Source: UBA10364 sp905182675
GTDB taxonomy: Bacteria > Bacteroidota > Bacteroidia > Flavobacteriales > Schleiferiaceae
Direction of reading: 5' to 3'
Length of the DNA: 64,000 nucleotides
Assembly (NCBI GenBank): GCA_963933975.1
Contig: CAWVWE010000003.1
Coordinates: 38,600-102,599 of the forward strand
Shown: piece after piece, positions 24,272 through 33,294 of the stretch
How the letters are laid out: every line of letters begins with the position of its first letter
Numbering within the stretch: position 1 is the stretch's first letter
The notes under the pieces: generated by a model
Told to the model about the DNA's origin: nothing
Databases searched by the model: none
The model's input: only the letters and a program-made list of their open reading frames with translations
Program-made: the position numbers and the translations under genes

Positions 24272-25966
24272 CTAGAATTGGTAATTTAAAATGAATAGTC
24301 CTCTAGCTCCACGAACGTAGTAACCCTCCCACATTTGATAACGCTGATTGAGTAGGTTATAACCTCTAAGACTGACACTCAGGTTTGTATTAATTTCGTA
24401 GTGAATAGTGGCACTCCAATCCGTATAATCATCTAAAGAATATCCGTTTTCCATGGATCTACCGCCAGCATATTTTAAATTTGAAGTTACACTAAGCTCG
24501 TTGAGTCTATAGCTGATCATCGCTCCTAAAACTCGACCTTCTCTACCTATATAATCATCACCAGAGAATGCATTTAACTGGGCATAAGCACTACCTGTGA
24601 AGGACTTTAATGGAATATTTAATTCTCCCCTTACACTGGTCTGCACAACATTATTCGCGTATCCAACCTGCAAAGCAGCTAATTGAGCATCACCCACAGA
24701 GACTAGTTCTTGCGTTGAGTCCCGTGTGAATACCACGGCATCATTGATAAAGGTCATGGCACCTTCCACTCGATACTGCAACTTACCTACAAGCGCTCCT
24801 TGCATCCCCACATAACCCCTGTTCTGACCTGATAGACGTAACTCTTGGTTCATGCTCAGGAAGGGTGAGTTAGACACCAGACTTTGAAGGGTGTTTTGCT
24901 CTACTAATCCGTCCCAACCACCATAAATAGCTAAGGTTCTGCGTAGGAGCTCTGCCTGTAGATTGATCCTTGGAAAAACATAAAACTCAAAAGAGTTACT
25001 ATCTAATCCGTTGCTCTGGGTACCGGAAAAATTCAAACCAAACTCATAGGTAAGAATTCCATTTTTACCGCTGGTAATCGGAGATATACTGAAATTATGG
25101 TATTGTGAAGATCCTGAATCTTGCGCCCATCCGTTGTAGTCAGAGAATTGGTATCCAAGATCTAAAAACACTGTTTTATCATCTGCATAAAGCTCAAATT
25201 TGTGCGCGGTTTTAACTAAATGTTCGAAGGTATTTAATCCTGCATGTGTAAAGTTATAGACCGCACCACCCGACCTGTACATGGCAGAGACCTTACTCGT
25301 TGGGTTGCTCGTGCGCAACCATTGCTGAGAAAGACCATATTGCTGCTGCCAAACACCAGGCACAGAATCAAGTGGGTTTGTTAAGACTGAATTGGCCCCG
25401 TAAAATGAAACATAATCCGCCTTGAGCAGAGACTGTGTTTTAAAATTCCAGTTTTTTGTAGCACGCTGGAAATCCGCGAGTACTTCATTGTCATAAGCTG
25501 GCTGGCTAGCATAATCTATTCCATCAACCCCGCTCAAAGTACCCTCATGTAAAGCTCGTACACCCCATACATTCTTTTTTGACCTGGGAGAAGACAGCAC
25601 GAAACTGGCATAGGTACCTGCATAGTTACCACCACCTAGACTTACCTTTTGAGTAGGCAGTTTAGGTAGTTTAACACGTCCCAATCGAATGGAGGGAATA
25701 GGTTCAGGTGTAAACTCTAAGATCATTGCCTTTGGCTGAATTCGAACATTCACAGACAATTTTGCCGAAGTAGTATCTTCAAACGAAGGTTGTTCAGATA
25801 TCTTATGTGCACTCCGAACCTGAGCTTTGTAATCTTCTACAACGCGAATCTCTACACTCTTTACCTGTTCTCCTGTCTCCTGTTGTGCGGACATTGTTAA
25901 TTGGCCACCAATCAGAACTAGTAATGTCAATATATATTTAGTTCTCATATCTTTTAATGCTTTCAT
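24272..25966 (-). CDS. Outer-membrane beta-barrel protein, TonB-receptor-like barrel without a plug domain
   Basis: A 564-residue secreted protein with a signal peptide (~residues 1-27, ending MSAQQ). After a polar N-terminal region (~30-110) come many alternating amphipathic strands, and the protein ends with LFILNYQF, a typical barrel C-terminus with terminal Phe. The SLRGYNLLNQRYQMWEGYYVRGARG segment resembles the last strands of TonB-dependent receptors, but the usual plug (TonB box, VRG motif) is missing. I start at the ATG at 25966, eight bases after the TPR gene's stop; longer in-frame starts would overlap that gene. It is clearly paired with the TPR gene upstream; I recall such pairs in other Flavobacteriia, without a known function. 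Confidence 0.8.
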   Translation of the reverse strand: MKALKDMRTKYILTLLVLIGGQLTMSAQQETGEQVKSVEIRVVEDYKAQVRSAHKISEQPSFEDTTSAKLSVNVRIQPKAMILEFTPEPIPSIRLGRVKLPKLPTQKVSLGGGNYAGTYASFVLSSPRSKKNVWGVRALHEGTLSGVDGIDYASQPAYDNEVLADFQRATKNWNFKTQSLLKADYVSFYGANSVLTNPLDSVPGVWQQQYGLSQQWLRTSNPTSKVSAMYRSGGAVYNFTHAGLNTFEHLVKTAHKFELYADDKTVFLDLGYQFSDYNGWAQDSGSSQYHNFSISPITSGKNGILTYEFGLNFSGTQSNGLDSNSFEFYVFPRINLQAELLRRTLAIYGGWDGLVEQNTLQSLVSNSPFLSMNQELRLSGQNRGYVGMQGALVGKLQYRVEGAMTFINDAVVFTRDSTQELVSVGDAQLAALQVGYANNVVQTSVRGELNIPLKSFTGSAYAQLNAFSGDDYIGREGRVLGAMISYRLNELSVTSNLKYAGGRSMENGYSLDDYTDWSATIHYEINTNLSVSLRGYNLLNQRYQMWEGYYVRGARGLFILNYQF

Positions 25967-25973
25967 TAGGAAA

Positions 25974-28900
25974 TTAATCATCCAGTTCATCCCCTTCTTC
26001 TTGAAGGAATTCATCCATACTCAAGCTGTCCACCCCAACCGTCTGCTGAGCCTCTCTTTCACGCTGCAGAGCTAACTCAGACTTGTAATCTTGCGCTTCT
26101 GCGGAGTAATCTTCAATATCTGCATTATCAATAACGAAGTCCAATGTGTAATTCGCTTGGAAATCATCACCAAGTCCAGCATAGTTTCTAGCCATTAGAA
26201 TCAAGGACTTCCAACGCCATTTTGGATAAGACGGTAAATTATCTATCATCCAAAATATCTGATCGTTAGACGCCTGATACTTTCCTGTAACCCAGTCAAA
26301 CTCGGAGAGTACATAGGAAGCTTCAGCCTGGGCCTCGCCCTTAACTTCGTTTTTCACCTGAGTAAAATACAGTTTAGCATGAGCACTGTCACCCAACTCA
26401 AAGGCGCTTCGCGCTGCATTGAGCAAGGCCTCTGTTCTCCAATCACCCGGGAGCCCTTGATCCTGTAACAAGCTTTCTGCATACTGAAGAATTACCGCTG
26501 TGTTTTGTAATGACTTTGCACAACGCATCAGGCCTAGACGAGCCCTACGACCCTCATCAGCATTACCCACTAACCCCAATACTTGCTGATAATAGAAAAA
26601 CGCCTTTTGAAAGTTTTGTTCTGCATAAAATAAACTAGCCAGTCGTTCTACCGTTTGTTTTCGAAAGCTTAACTCTCCAGAAGACGCTACAAATTCATAG
26701 GCTTCACGGGCAATACTGTCTTGGCCATCATTGAAAGCACATTGCGCTAAGTAATAATTTGCAGGCACCCTGAAGATCCCGTCTGGAAACTTAGAAAGGT
26801 AATCCTGCATTCCCTTTAGTGCCGCAGGATAATCACCAAAGCTATAACGGTCATAAGCGCCATTGTATAGGGTAGAATCTAACTGACCCTGACCTATTTC
26901 CGTACCCGTAAGGTTTTGAATCCAATCCACATAATCCGTGAGCTGGTCCAACTCTGAATATTGAATTTTAGCTAACCCAAGAGCCTCTCTACTTTCAGAA
27001 GTGTTTGGGTAATCTTCCACTACTTTTTTAAACGCGATCAATGCATCCTCGCCATTACCTTGAATCCGATAAATCAAACCTAACGCAATATGTGCATTCT
27101 TAATAAACCTAGATTTAGGGTAATCCGCAATAAACGAAGTGAAGATTTGGCCTGCTTGGTTGTTTTGATCCATTTTCATGTAAGTCTCTCCTAATTCGAA
27201 ATAGGCATCTGTAGCATAAACCGAGTTAGGATAACGTTTAACCAATTGTTCTAAGGAACGTGCCTTCTTCTCCGACTCATCAACTAATCCAAAACACAAA
27301 CTTTGCTGAAAACTCGCATAATCCGCATCAGGAACATTCCGACCCAAGTAGATTTGATAATAATTAATAGCATTACCATATTGCCCAGTCATGAAATACG
27401 AATCTGCCAGACGTAATTCCGCATCATTCGCCAGCTTTGTATTTGGTTTTTGCTGGCCTAAAAAGAGGCGAAATGCCGTGGCTGATTTAGTGTAATCCTC
27501 TTTAGCAAAATGCGCATAAGCCTTGCTGTAAAGACTTCTTTTATATTGACTCAACGTGGCTGACCCAGGTGTTGCTTGAAACTTAGATAACTCCACCAAC
27601 GTTCCCTCAAAGTCATCAGCACGAAAAGCGATTTCCGCTAACCAATAATGGGCCAGAGCAGAATACACATTATTCAAAGGATATTCCAGGGATTTCAAGA
27701 AGAGTTTTTTCGCTGCATCATACTGAATGGCATTAAAGTGCTGGACAGCCCTGAAATAAGATACTTTTTGATAGGCTCCTTGCATAGTTGGTTGCTCTAA
27801 ACCTGCAGCCGATATGGCTTTTAACGCATTTTGATAGTCCTTAGAGTTTAAATATAAATTCGCTAAAAACTCGTTAGCCTCTTGGCGGTGTTTGCTGTTT
27901 GGATACTTTTGAAGAAATTCCTTAAAGATGTCAAGTGGCTGCTCAAAGGGAGTGCTGCTGTCATAGGCCAATTTCGCATAGTTGAAATACGCGTCTTCTC
28001 TCAATCGAATATCGTCTCCACTTTGGCTCGCTTTAAAAAACGCTGTTTGTGCCTCAGTCTTTTTATCAACTTTTAAATAACAATCTGCCAAGTGATAGAA
28101 TGCACTTTGACCTAAAGCATCTCCACGGTTATCAATTTTACTAAACTCTTGAATAGCCTCAGAATACCGGCGTGTTTTGTACAATACAAATCCTAGTTTA
28201 TAGTGGTCATGGATATCTAATTTTCCACCCAATTCCTTGTGTTTCTCCAAATATAATACTGCTTGCAGCCAATTAGATTTCTGATAGTACCCCTCTCCTA
28301 TTAATTTGGCTACTTCAGCCGCACGGCTTGGCACGGCTTGAGAAAGCAATGATTCCCCCACACGAAGTAATTCCTCGATATCTCCAGTTTTGTAATAGAT
28401 CTGACTTAAGTAGTAAGGTACAACACCGCCGAATTTCTCGTCGCCGATCAAAAGCTTAAACTGTGCCATGGCTGTAGAATACTGCTCCGCTTGATAAGCA
28501 ATGTGCCCGTAGTAATAACGGTGATGGCTCTGGTATTCTCCTTTATATTCGGCTCCTTGAAAAAACAAATTGCGTGCTTTTTCGACATCCTTAATCATCA
28601 ACTGACTGTAAGCTAACTTGAAGTAATACTCACTACGAAATGCTTTTGTAACATCCGCTGCATCAATAGCGCCAAGCCATTGCACCACTTTCTTGTACCT
28701 GCGGTTGTTGAAGTAATAATTCGCTGCCGTAACATGAGCTTCTTGCCAACGGGGACTCAACGGATAGGTCTGCGCAAAATAGGTCAAGAAATACTCACTG
28801 TTCTCATTCATAAGATACAACGCACACAAGGCTCTATAAAAGCTGCTCTGCTCTTTCAAGAAGCTCTGCGTAGGTAAATCCGAAGTCAACAACTCATCAA

Positions 28901-29051
28901 AGCCGACCCGCGCTGCAGCATACAATCCGTCATCAAACAGATCCACACTGGTATTATACGTGGCCTCTTCTCCTTGTTCTAAAGAAGTTTGCTGTGCAAA
29001 GACACTTAATGAGCATATGAAGACAAATGCCATCGAGAATACGTTTCTCAT
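25974..29051 (-). CDS. Large periplasmic tetratricopeptide-repeat protein
   Basis: A 1025-residue exported protein with a signal peptide (MRNVFSMAFVFICSLSVFAQ). Nearly the whole mature part is made of TPR helices; repeats such as YKLGFVLYKTRRYSEAIQEF, ALAHYWLAEIAFRADDFEGTL and AYFELGETYMKMDQNNQAG are visible, with many 'YPNS' turns as in BamD/YbgF-type proteins. The C-terminus is acidic (EEGDELDD). A long solenoid of this kind usually acts as a scaffold for protein complexes in the periplasm or at the outer membrane. The outer-membrane barrel gene starts eight bases after its stop, so the two products probably act together. No enzymatic motif is seen. Confidence 0.85.
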   Translation of the reverse strand: MRNVFSMAFVFICSLSVFAQQTSLEQGEEATYNTSVDLFDDGLYAAARVGFDELLTSDLPTQSFLKEQSSFYRALCALYLMNENSEYFLTYFAQTYPLSPRWQEAHVTAANYYFNNRRYKKVVQWLGAIDAADVTKAFRSEYYFKLAYSQLMIKDVEKARNLFFQGAEYKGEYQSHHRYYYGHIAYQAEQYSTAMAQFKLLIGDEKFGGVVPYYLSQIYYKTGDIEELLRVGESLLSQAVPSRAAEVAKLIGEGYYQKSNWLQAVLYLEKHKELGGKLDIHDHYKLGFVLYKTRRYSEAIQEFSKIDNRGDALGQSAFYHLADCYLKVDKKTEAQTAFFKASQSGDDIRLREDAYFNYAKLAYDSSTPFEQPLDIFKEFLQKYPNSKHRQEANEFLANLYLNSKDYQNALKAISAAGLEQPTMQGAYQKVSYFRAVQHFNAIQYDAAKKLFLKSLEYPLNNVYSALAHYWLAEIAFRADDFEGTLVELSKFQATPGSATLSQYKRSLYSKAYAHFAKEDYTKSATAFRLFLGQQKPNTKLANDAELRLADSYFMTGQYGNAINYYQIYLGRNVPDADYASFQQSLCFGLVDESEKKARSLEQLVKRYPNSVYATDAYFELGETYMKMDQNNQAGQIFTSFIADYPKSRFIKNAHIALGLIYRIQGNGEDALIAFKKVVEDYPNTSESREALGLAKIQYSELDQLTDYVDWIQNLTGTEIGQGQLDSTLYNGAYDRYSFGDYPAALKGMQDYLSKFPDGIFRVPANYYLAQCAFNDGQDSIAREAYEFVASSGELSFRKQTVERLASLFYAEQNFQKAFFYYQQVLGLVGNADEGRRARLGLMRCAKSLQNTAVILQYAESLLQDQGLPGDWRTEALLNAARSAFELGDSAHAKLYFTQVKNEVKGEAQAEASYVLSEFDWVTGKYQASNDQIFWMIDNLPSYPKWRWKSLILMARNYAGLGDDFQANYTLDFVIDNADIEDYSAEAQDYKSELALQREREAQQTVGVDSLSMDEFLQEEGDELDD

Positions 29052-29174
29052 ATCGTTTTGGTTTATCCTTAAAAATAACCCTACCCAATGGGGCTTGAGT
29101 GCTTACAAAAGGTTAATTCAATGGAGTTATTCACATCTAAAAAACGCTCAATGGTGTTCGTTTGGTATTTGTTC

Positions 29175-29182
29175 TACCTTTG
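29175..29182 (+). promoter_or_regulatory. -7 element (TACCTTTG) ahead of ftsE
   Basis: Exact TAnnTTTG match 38 bp before the ftsE start codon. TTTG at 29161-29164 is too close to be a normal -33 element. Confidence 0.45.
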
Positions 29183-29220
29183 AATCGCAGGTTCAACCTT
29201 CACCTACCTATACCAACGAC

Positions 29221-29898
29221 ATGTCATTGATTCAACTGAAAGACGTAAATATTTTCCAAGGAAAGCATCTAGTGCTGAGTGATGTCAATTTTAATATTGA
29301 CGCAGGAGAATTTGTTTACTTGATTGGCCAAACAGGCTCTGGAAAAAGCTCCGTACTCAAAACTTTATATGGTGATTTACCACTAACCCAGGGCACGGGA
29401 AGTGTTGGAGAGCATAATTTATCTACCCTTAAAGATAAGGATATACCAGCCCTAAGAAGAGACTTAGGTATTGTCTTCCAAGACTTTCAACTCCTGAGTG
29501 ATCGGAGCGTCGCTGATAACCTTGATTTCGTCCTAAGAGCAACCGGCTGGAAAGATAAAGACAAGCGTTCCGCGCGCATTATAGAAGTCCTCTCTATGGT
29601 AGGTATGCAGCATAAGAAGCACAAGAGTACGTTTGAAATTTCAGGCGGAGAGCAGCAAAGAGTCTCTATAGCAAGAGCACTATTAAATGATCCTAAGGTC
29701 ATTTTAGCTGATGAACCTACTGGAAATCTGGATCCCCGAACCTCAGAAGAAATTATGTCACTACTACTGGGTTTAGTAGACCAAAATAAAGCGGTTTTAA
29801 TGGCCACTCATGATTTTCAGTTGATTCACAAATATTCAAATAGAACGCTGAAGGTGGATCAAGGATCAGTGAGTGATACTATGGTTCAAAATTTCTAA
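29221..29898 (+). CDS. ftsE: Cell division ATP-binding protein FtsE
   Basis: A 225-residue ABC ATPase. With FtsX it forms a complex at the division septum that controls peptidoglycan hydrolases. Motifs: Walker A GQTGSGKSS near residue 37, Q-loop GIVFQDFQLL (the FQDFxLL form typical of FtsE), signature ISGGEQQRVSIARAL, Walker B VILADEPTGNLDP and H-loop ATHD. I use the ATG at 29221, where the ABC domain begins (MSLIQLKDVNIFQG); the frame is open further upstream but that part has no similarity and lies in the promoter region. FtsX is not adjacent, so it must be encoded elsewhere. Confidence 0.9.
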   Translation: MSLIQLKDVNIFQGKHLVLSDVNFNIDAGEFVYLIGQTGSGKSSVLKTLYGDLPLTQGTGSVGEHNLSTLKDKDIPALRRDLGIVFQDFQLLSDRSVADNLDFVLRATGWKDKDKRSARIIEVLSMVGMQHKKHKSTFEISGGEQQRVSIARALLNDPKVILADEPTGNLDPRTSEEIMSLLLGLVDQNKAVLMATHDFQLIHKYSNRTLKVDQGSVSDTMVQNF

Positions 29899-29904
29899 TC
29901 TATC

Positions 29905-30822
29905 ATGGACAAAAACTCTCTTAATTCAATGAGCATATGCATCGCCTCATTTGGCGATGACGTAAGTACATTATTAAGTGAGTTGTCCCGCTGTGTTCAC
30001 TATGGACTACCTGAGGATTGGTCTGTAGATATACTAATCTCTGATCAATTTCCCTCTGTACACCCTAAGTCAATAGAATGGCAGGAACATGGAACATGTA
30101 TTTATTTTCACAGTACAACAAAAGGACGTTCGTTGAATAGAAACGAATTGGCCCAAAGATCAACAGGAAATTACTTACTATTTTTAGATGCAGACGCTTT
30201 ACCTAAAGCTACATCATTCCTATATGATTACTGTAAAGCCGCAGCAATATCGAGTGTGGTTGTCGGTGGCACAGCCTATCTAAGAGACTTCAAGGTGAAT
30301 CACCTCCGGTCTAAAATAGGGATACTCAAGGAAGAGCTGTCACCTAAAGCTCGGTCTAAGAATACCTATGATAGTTTTTCTGCATTTAACTTTCTCATTA
30401 CACGAAGTCTATTCCTAGAAATGGGTTTTGATGAGACGATTCAAGGGTATGGACATGAAGACACCATGTTTGGACAGCAATTGCGTTACAGATGCGCCTC
30501 TATCCTGCATATTGATAATCCTGCATACCATATTGGCATTGATGAAAACGATGTTTTTATGGATAAAACCCAACAAGCTGTAGATGGATTAGCCACACTA
30601 ATTAATGCGGGTAAAATTGATGAGAACGTTGCTTTATTCAGAACCTACAACACGCTTCGTAAATTCAAACTACAACTGGTGATCAAAGCTCTAAATATTT
30701 TATTTGGAGCAAGTATAAAAAGTGCGTTATCCTCTAAGCACCCACCGTTGTTTTTATATGATGTCTATAAGATACTTAGGCTGTCCCGTCACCCTATAAA
30801 AATTGGGCGTAAAATGCCCTGA
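29905..30822 (+). CDS. Glycosyltransferase family 2
   Basis: A 305-residue GT-A type enzyme. The start (MSICIASFGDDVSTLL) and the metal-site region YLLFLDADALPK, with the later acceptor-side motif GYGHEDTMFGQQLRYR, match family 2 members with an ED-containing C-terminal half (galactosyltransferase-like). It should transfer a sugar from a nucleotide donor to a cell-surface acceptor. The gene begins 6 bp after ftsE on the same strand and probably shares its transcript, though the functions look unrelated. Its final 29 bp overlap the end of the convergent GT4 gene. Confidence 0.85.
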   Translation: MDKNSLNSMSICIASFGDDVSTLLSELSRCVHYGLPEDWSVDILISDQFPSVHPKSIEWQEHGTCIYFHSTTKGRSLNRNELAQRSTGNYLLFLDADALPKATSFLYDYCKAAAISSVVVGGTAYLRDFKVNHLRSKIGILKEELSPKARSKNTYDSFSAFNFLITRSLFLEMGFDETIQGYGHEDTMFGQQLRYRCASILHIDNPAYHIGIDENDVFMDKTQQAVDGLATLINAGKIDENVALFRTYNTLRKFKLQLVIKALNILFGASIKSALSSKHPPLFLYDVYKILRLSRHPIKIGRKMP

Positions 30823-31894
30823 GTGGAACTTGTTCTTTCTCCCAAGTCAATGAATTTTGAGCTTTTTCCAGAGCGACACGATAGGACTTCTTAGACGCAC
30901 CCACTGTTGCAATTGTATTTCGAAGCGCATCAATATCCTCAGGATTAACGGTGAGTCCAATGCCGAATTCCTCAACAATTTTGGCTACTTCTACGACCTG
31001 CGATGTTACCACAGGAAGGTCGCTATGTAAATAATCAAAAATTTTATTAGGCAAGCTAAATCTATAGTTGATGTTCGTGTCTTTATCTAAACTCAAACCC
31101 ACATCTGCGCACCTTGTATACTGTAGAAGGGTGGCATAAGGCACGCGGTCAACAAAAATGACTTTATCAGACCATCCCTTTTCCTTCGCTTTAAGTTTTA
31201 GGGCAGGAATAGCATCTCCGCTTCCTACCAATAACAAACTCCAGTCAGGCATTCTGGAAATGGCTTCAAGTGCCTCTTCGAGGCCACGGTCTACATTCAT
31301 TCCTGAGCCTTGATTAATAGCAATGAAGCCTTTCTCAGATAAGCCTAATGACGCTCTACTTACTTTTTCAACAGAAGGAACTGGCGATATGTTTCGGAAT
31401 ACACGCGGGCGTTTCGCATAGTCAGATTCGTACAACTGGGCAATGCTTTCATTGACCGTCCAAACGTGCTCAAGTCTGGGGAAAATATACCGTTCCAGAC
31501 CTAGCCATATCTTCTTTACCCAACGTCCTTGAATTTCCGGAACTCCACAGAAATATTCATGAGAATCATATACCAGGGGGATTCTAAAGAGTCGAGCTAT
31601 CAAAAAATTAGGCAACAACGTGTCTAAATCATTAGACAGCAACATCTCTGGCCTGTTGGTTAATAGTTTAAAAAACAACCTAATTTGAAATTCCGCATAA
31701 AACAACCCACCACTTTTAAAAAATAATCGCATCCTTGAGGTCTCGTAAGGCAGATTCAAGTCTGATGAACCAGGCAGTAGTCTTCCTATCCAATGGACTT
31801 GATAGCCAAGACTAAGCAGCAACAAAGCAACCTTATTTACCCTGTTGTCAGTGGCAATATCGTTGGTAGTGGAAATTATTATTCGCTTGCTCAT
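30794..31894 (-). CDS. Glycosyltransferase family 4
   Basis: A 366-residue GT-B type glycosyltransferase. It starts MSKRIIISTTNDIATDNRVNK, a form often seen in Bacteroidetes GT4 enzymes. It continues with the acceptor-domain YDSHEYFCGVPE, the hinge region INQGSGMNVDRGLEEALEAI, and the donor-site segment FSLPNKIFDYLHSDLPVV in place of the usual EPFGLVLLEAMA. The modified E-x7-E region suggests a different donor from BshA-type enzymes. It probably acts in surface polysaccharide synthesis. It is divergent from queA and overlaps the convergent GT2 gene by 29 bp. Confidence 0.85.
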   Translation of the reverse strand: MSKRIIISTTNDIATDNRVNKVALLLLSLGYQVHWIGRLLPGSSDLNLPYETSRMRLFFKSGGLFYAEFQIRLFFKLLTNRPEMLLSNDLDTLLPNFLIARLFRIPLVYDSHEYFCGVPEIQGRWVKKIWLGLERYIFPRLEHVWTVNESIAQLYESDYAKRPRVFRNISPVPSVEKVSRASLGLSEKGFIAINQGSGMNVDRGLEEALEAISRMPDWSLLLVGSGDAIPALKLKAKEKGWSDKVIFVDRVPYATLLQYTRCADVGLSLDKDTNINYRFSLPNKIFDYLHSDLPVVTSQVVEVAKIVEEFGIGLTVNPEDIDALRNTIATVGASKKSYRVALEKAQNSLTWEKEQVPLRAFYAQFL

Positions 31895-31909
31895 TCAAGA
31901 TTGTTTCGC

Positions 31910-31937
31910 TTTGCTAAAGTAGCGAACCTTAAATTTG
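31910..31937 (+). promoter_or_regulatory. Bacteroidetes-type promoter of queA (TTTG / TAAATTTG)
   Basis: TTTG at 31910-31913, a 16-bp spacer, then TAAATTTG at 31930-31937, an exact match to TAnnTTTG. The queA start codon is 20 bp downstream. Confidence 0.65.
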
Positions 31938-31957
31938 TATCTGTTTAGCAATGTAAC

Positions 31958-33133
31958 ATGAAGAAATCGGATTTTGAATACCACTTGCCGGAAGAACGCA
32001 TAGCCACTTATCCATTGAAGCAGAGAGACGAAAGTAAGCTGCTCGTCTTTGACGGAAAAATAAAAGACAGGCTATTTAAAGATTTACCCGAACTAATTCC
32101 CAGCGAGAGTCAGTTAATCTTCAACAATACGCGTGTCATAAAAGCCCGTTTGCATTTCGTTAAAACCGATGGAGCCAAACCTATAGAGATTTTCTGCTTA
32201 ACGCCGCACAAACAGAGTGTCGAAGAAAGCATGAATGCACAAGGTTCCGTGCTTTTCGAATGCCTAATTGGCAACCTTAAGAAATGGAAAGACCAAGCTT
32301 TACAACTAGACCTTCCGAGCGGAATCGTTCTCAAGGCTCACAGAAAAGAACGTCTAGGAAACGTCTTCGTTATCCTTTTTGAGTGGGGAACAGACACTTC
32401 ATTTTCAGTCATTTTAGAACAAGCAGGTAAGATACCCCTTCCCCCATATATGAACAGGGAGGCCGAAGTAAATGATATTGACCGCTACCAAACGGTCTAC
32501 GCCGAAAATAACGGATCTGTGGCCGCTCCAACTGCAGGATTACATTTTACTGAAGAAGTGTTTCAACGATTGAATATGCTTGGCCACGAGCGAATGGAAC
32601 TAACCTTACACGTTGGCGCAGGTACCTTTAAACCACTCAGCGAAGGAGACATCAATGCCCATGACATGCATGCCGAGGAGATTCTAGTCACGCGAGCTTG
32701 GATACAGCAATACTTGAACCACCATGGGGCTAAGTTCGCCGTTGGTACAACGAGCCTGCGCACCCTAGAGAGTTGTCATTGGATAGGCAATAATTTACTT
32801 ACTCATGGGCGGCTAGAACACCTGGGCCAGTTTGACGCTTATGCCCTACCGCAGGAAAGAAGCACCATAGAGTGCTTTAAGGCATTGCTAGATGAGTTAA
32901 AACAGCGCGACCTTCAATCCATCGCCTTAAAGACACAGCTCATGATTCGCCCCGGGTATCAAATGAAATCAGTGCAAGGCATTATTACAAATTTTCACCA
33001 ACCAGGATCTACCTTACTTTTGTTAGTCAGTGCTGGAATTGGCGATTACTGGAATGAGGTTTACCAGCATGCTCTTGACAACGAGTATAGATTTCTGAGC
33101 TATGGGGACTCTTCACTGCTCTATTTTGATTAA
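31958..33133 (+). CDS. queA: S-adenosylmethionine:tRNA ribosyltransferase-isomerase QueA family
   Basis: Enzyme that transfers and rearranges the ribosyl part of SAM onto 7-aminomethyl-7-deazaguanine in tRNA, making epoxyqueuosine. Family motifs: FEYHLPEERIATYPLKQRDESKLLV, FNNTRVIKARL, VAAPTAGLHFTEEVF, LHVGAGTFKPL and GIITNFHQPGSTLLLLVSA. At 391 residues it is about 40 longer than typical QueA (~350), with the extra residues mostly around 70-100 and 275-310. Bacteroidetes can carry a standard QueA and a longer paralogue, so I am sure of the family but less sure that this is the main queuosine enzyme. Confidence 0.85.
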   Translation: MKKSDFEYHLPEERIATYPLKQRDESKLLVFDGKIKDRLFKDLPELIPSESQLIFNNTRVIKARLHFVKTDGAKPIEIFCLTPHKQSVEESMNAQGSVLFECLIGNLKKWKDQALQLDLPSGIVLKAHRKERLGNVFVILFEWGTDTSFSVILEQAGKIPLPPYMNREAEVNDIDRYQTVYAENNGSVAAPTAGLHFTEEVFQRLNMLGHERMELTLHVGAGTFKPLSEGDINAHDMHAEEILVTRAWIQQYLNHHGAKFAVGTTSLRTLESCHWIGNNLLTHGRLEHLGQFDAYALPQERSTIECFKALLDELKQRDLQSIALKTQLMIRPGYQMKSVQGIITNFHQPGSTLLLLVSAGIGDYWNEVYQHALDNEYRFLSYGDSSLLYFD

Positions 33134-33294
33134 ACTATACATGATCGTTACTATGTTTTTGTTACCAACATTCCCATAAGACCGTTCTTCAAAATGCGTT
33201 ATTGACTGTAGAGCCTGACTGGGCTTTCGACAATGATTAGGCAACATAGGTGAATCGGCTTTTTCAGACTCGGTTAACTTAAAACGTCTTAATA

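Noticed and set aside
28960..29220. N-terminal extension of FtsE by 87 residues
   Set aside because: The extension runs over the divergent TPR gene's start and the TACCTTTG promoter box, and the ABC domain begins exactly at the ATG at 29221.
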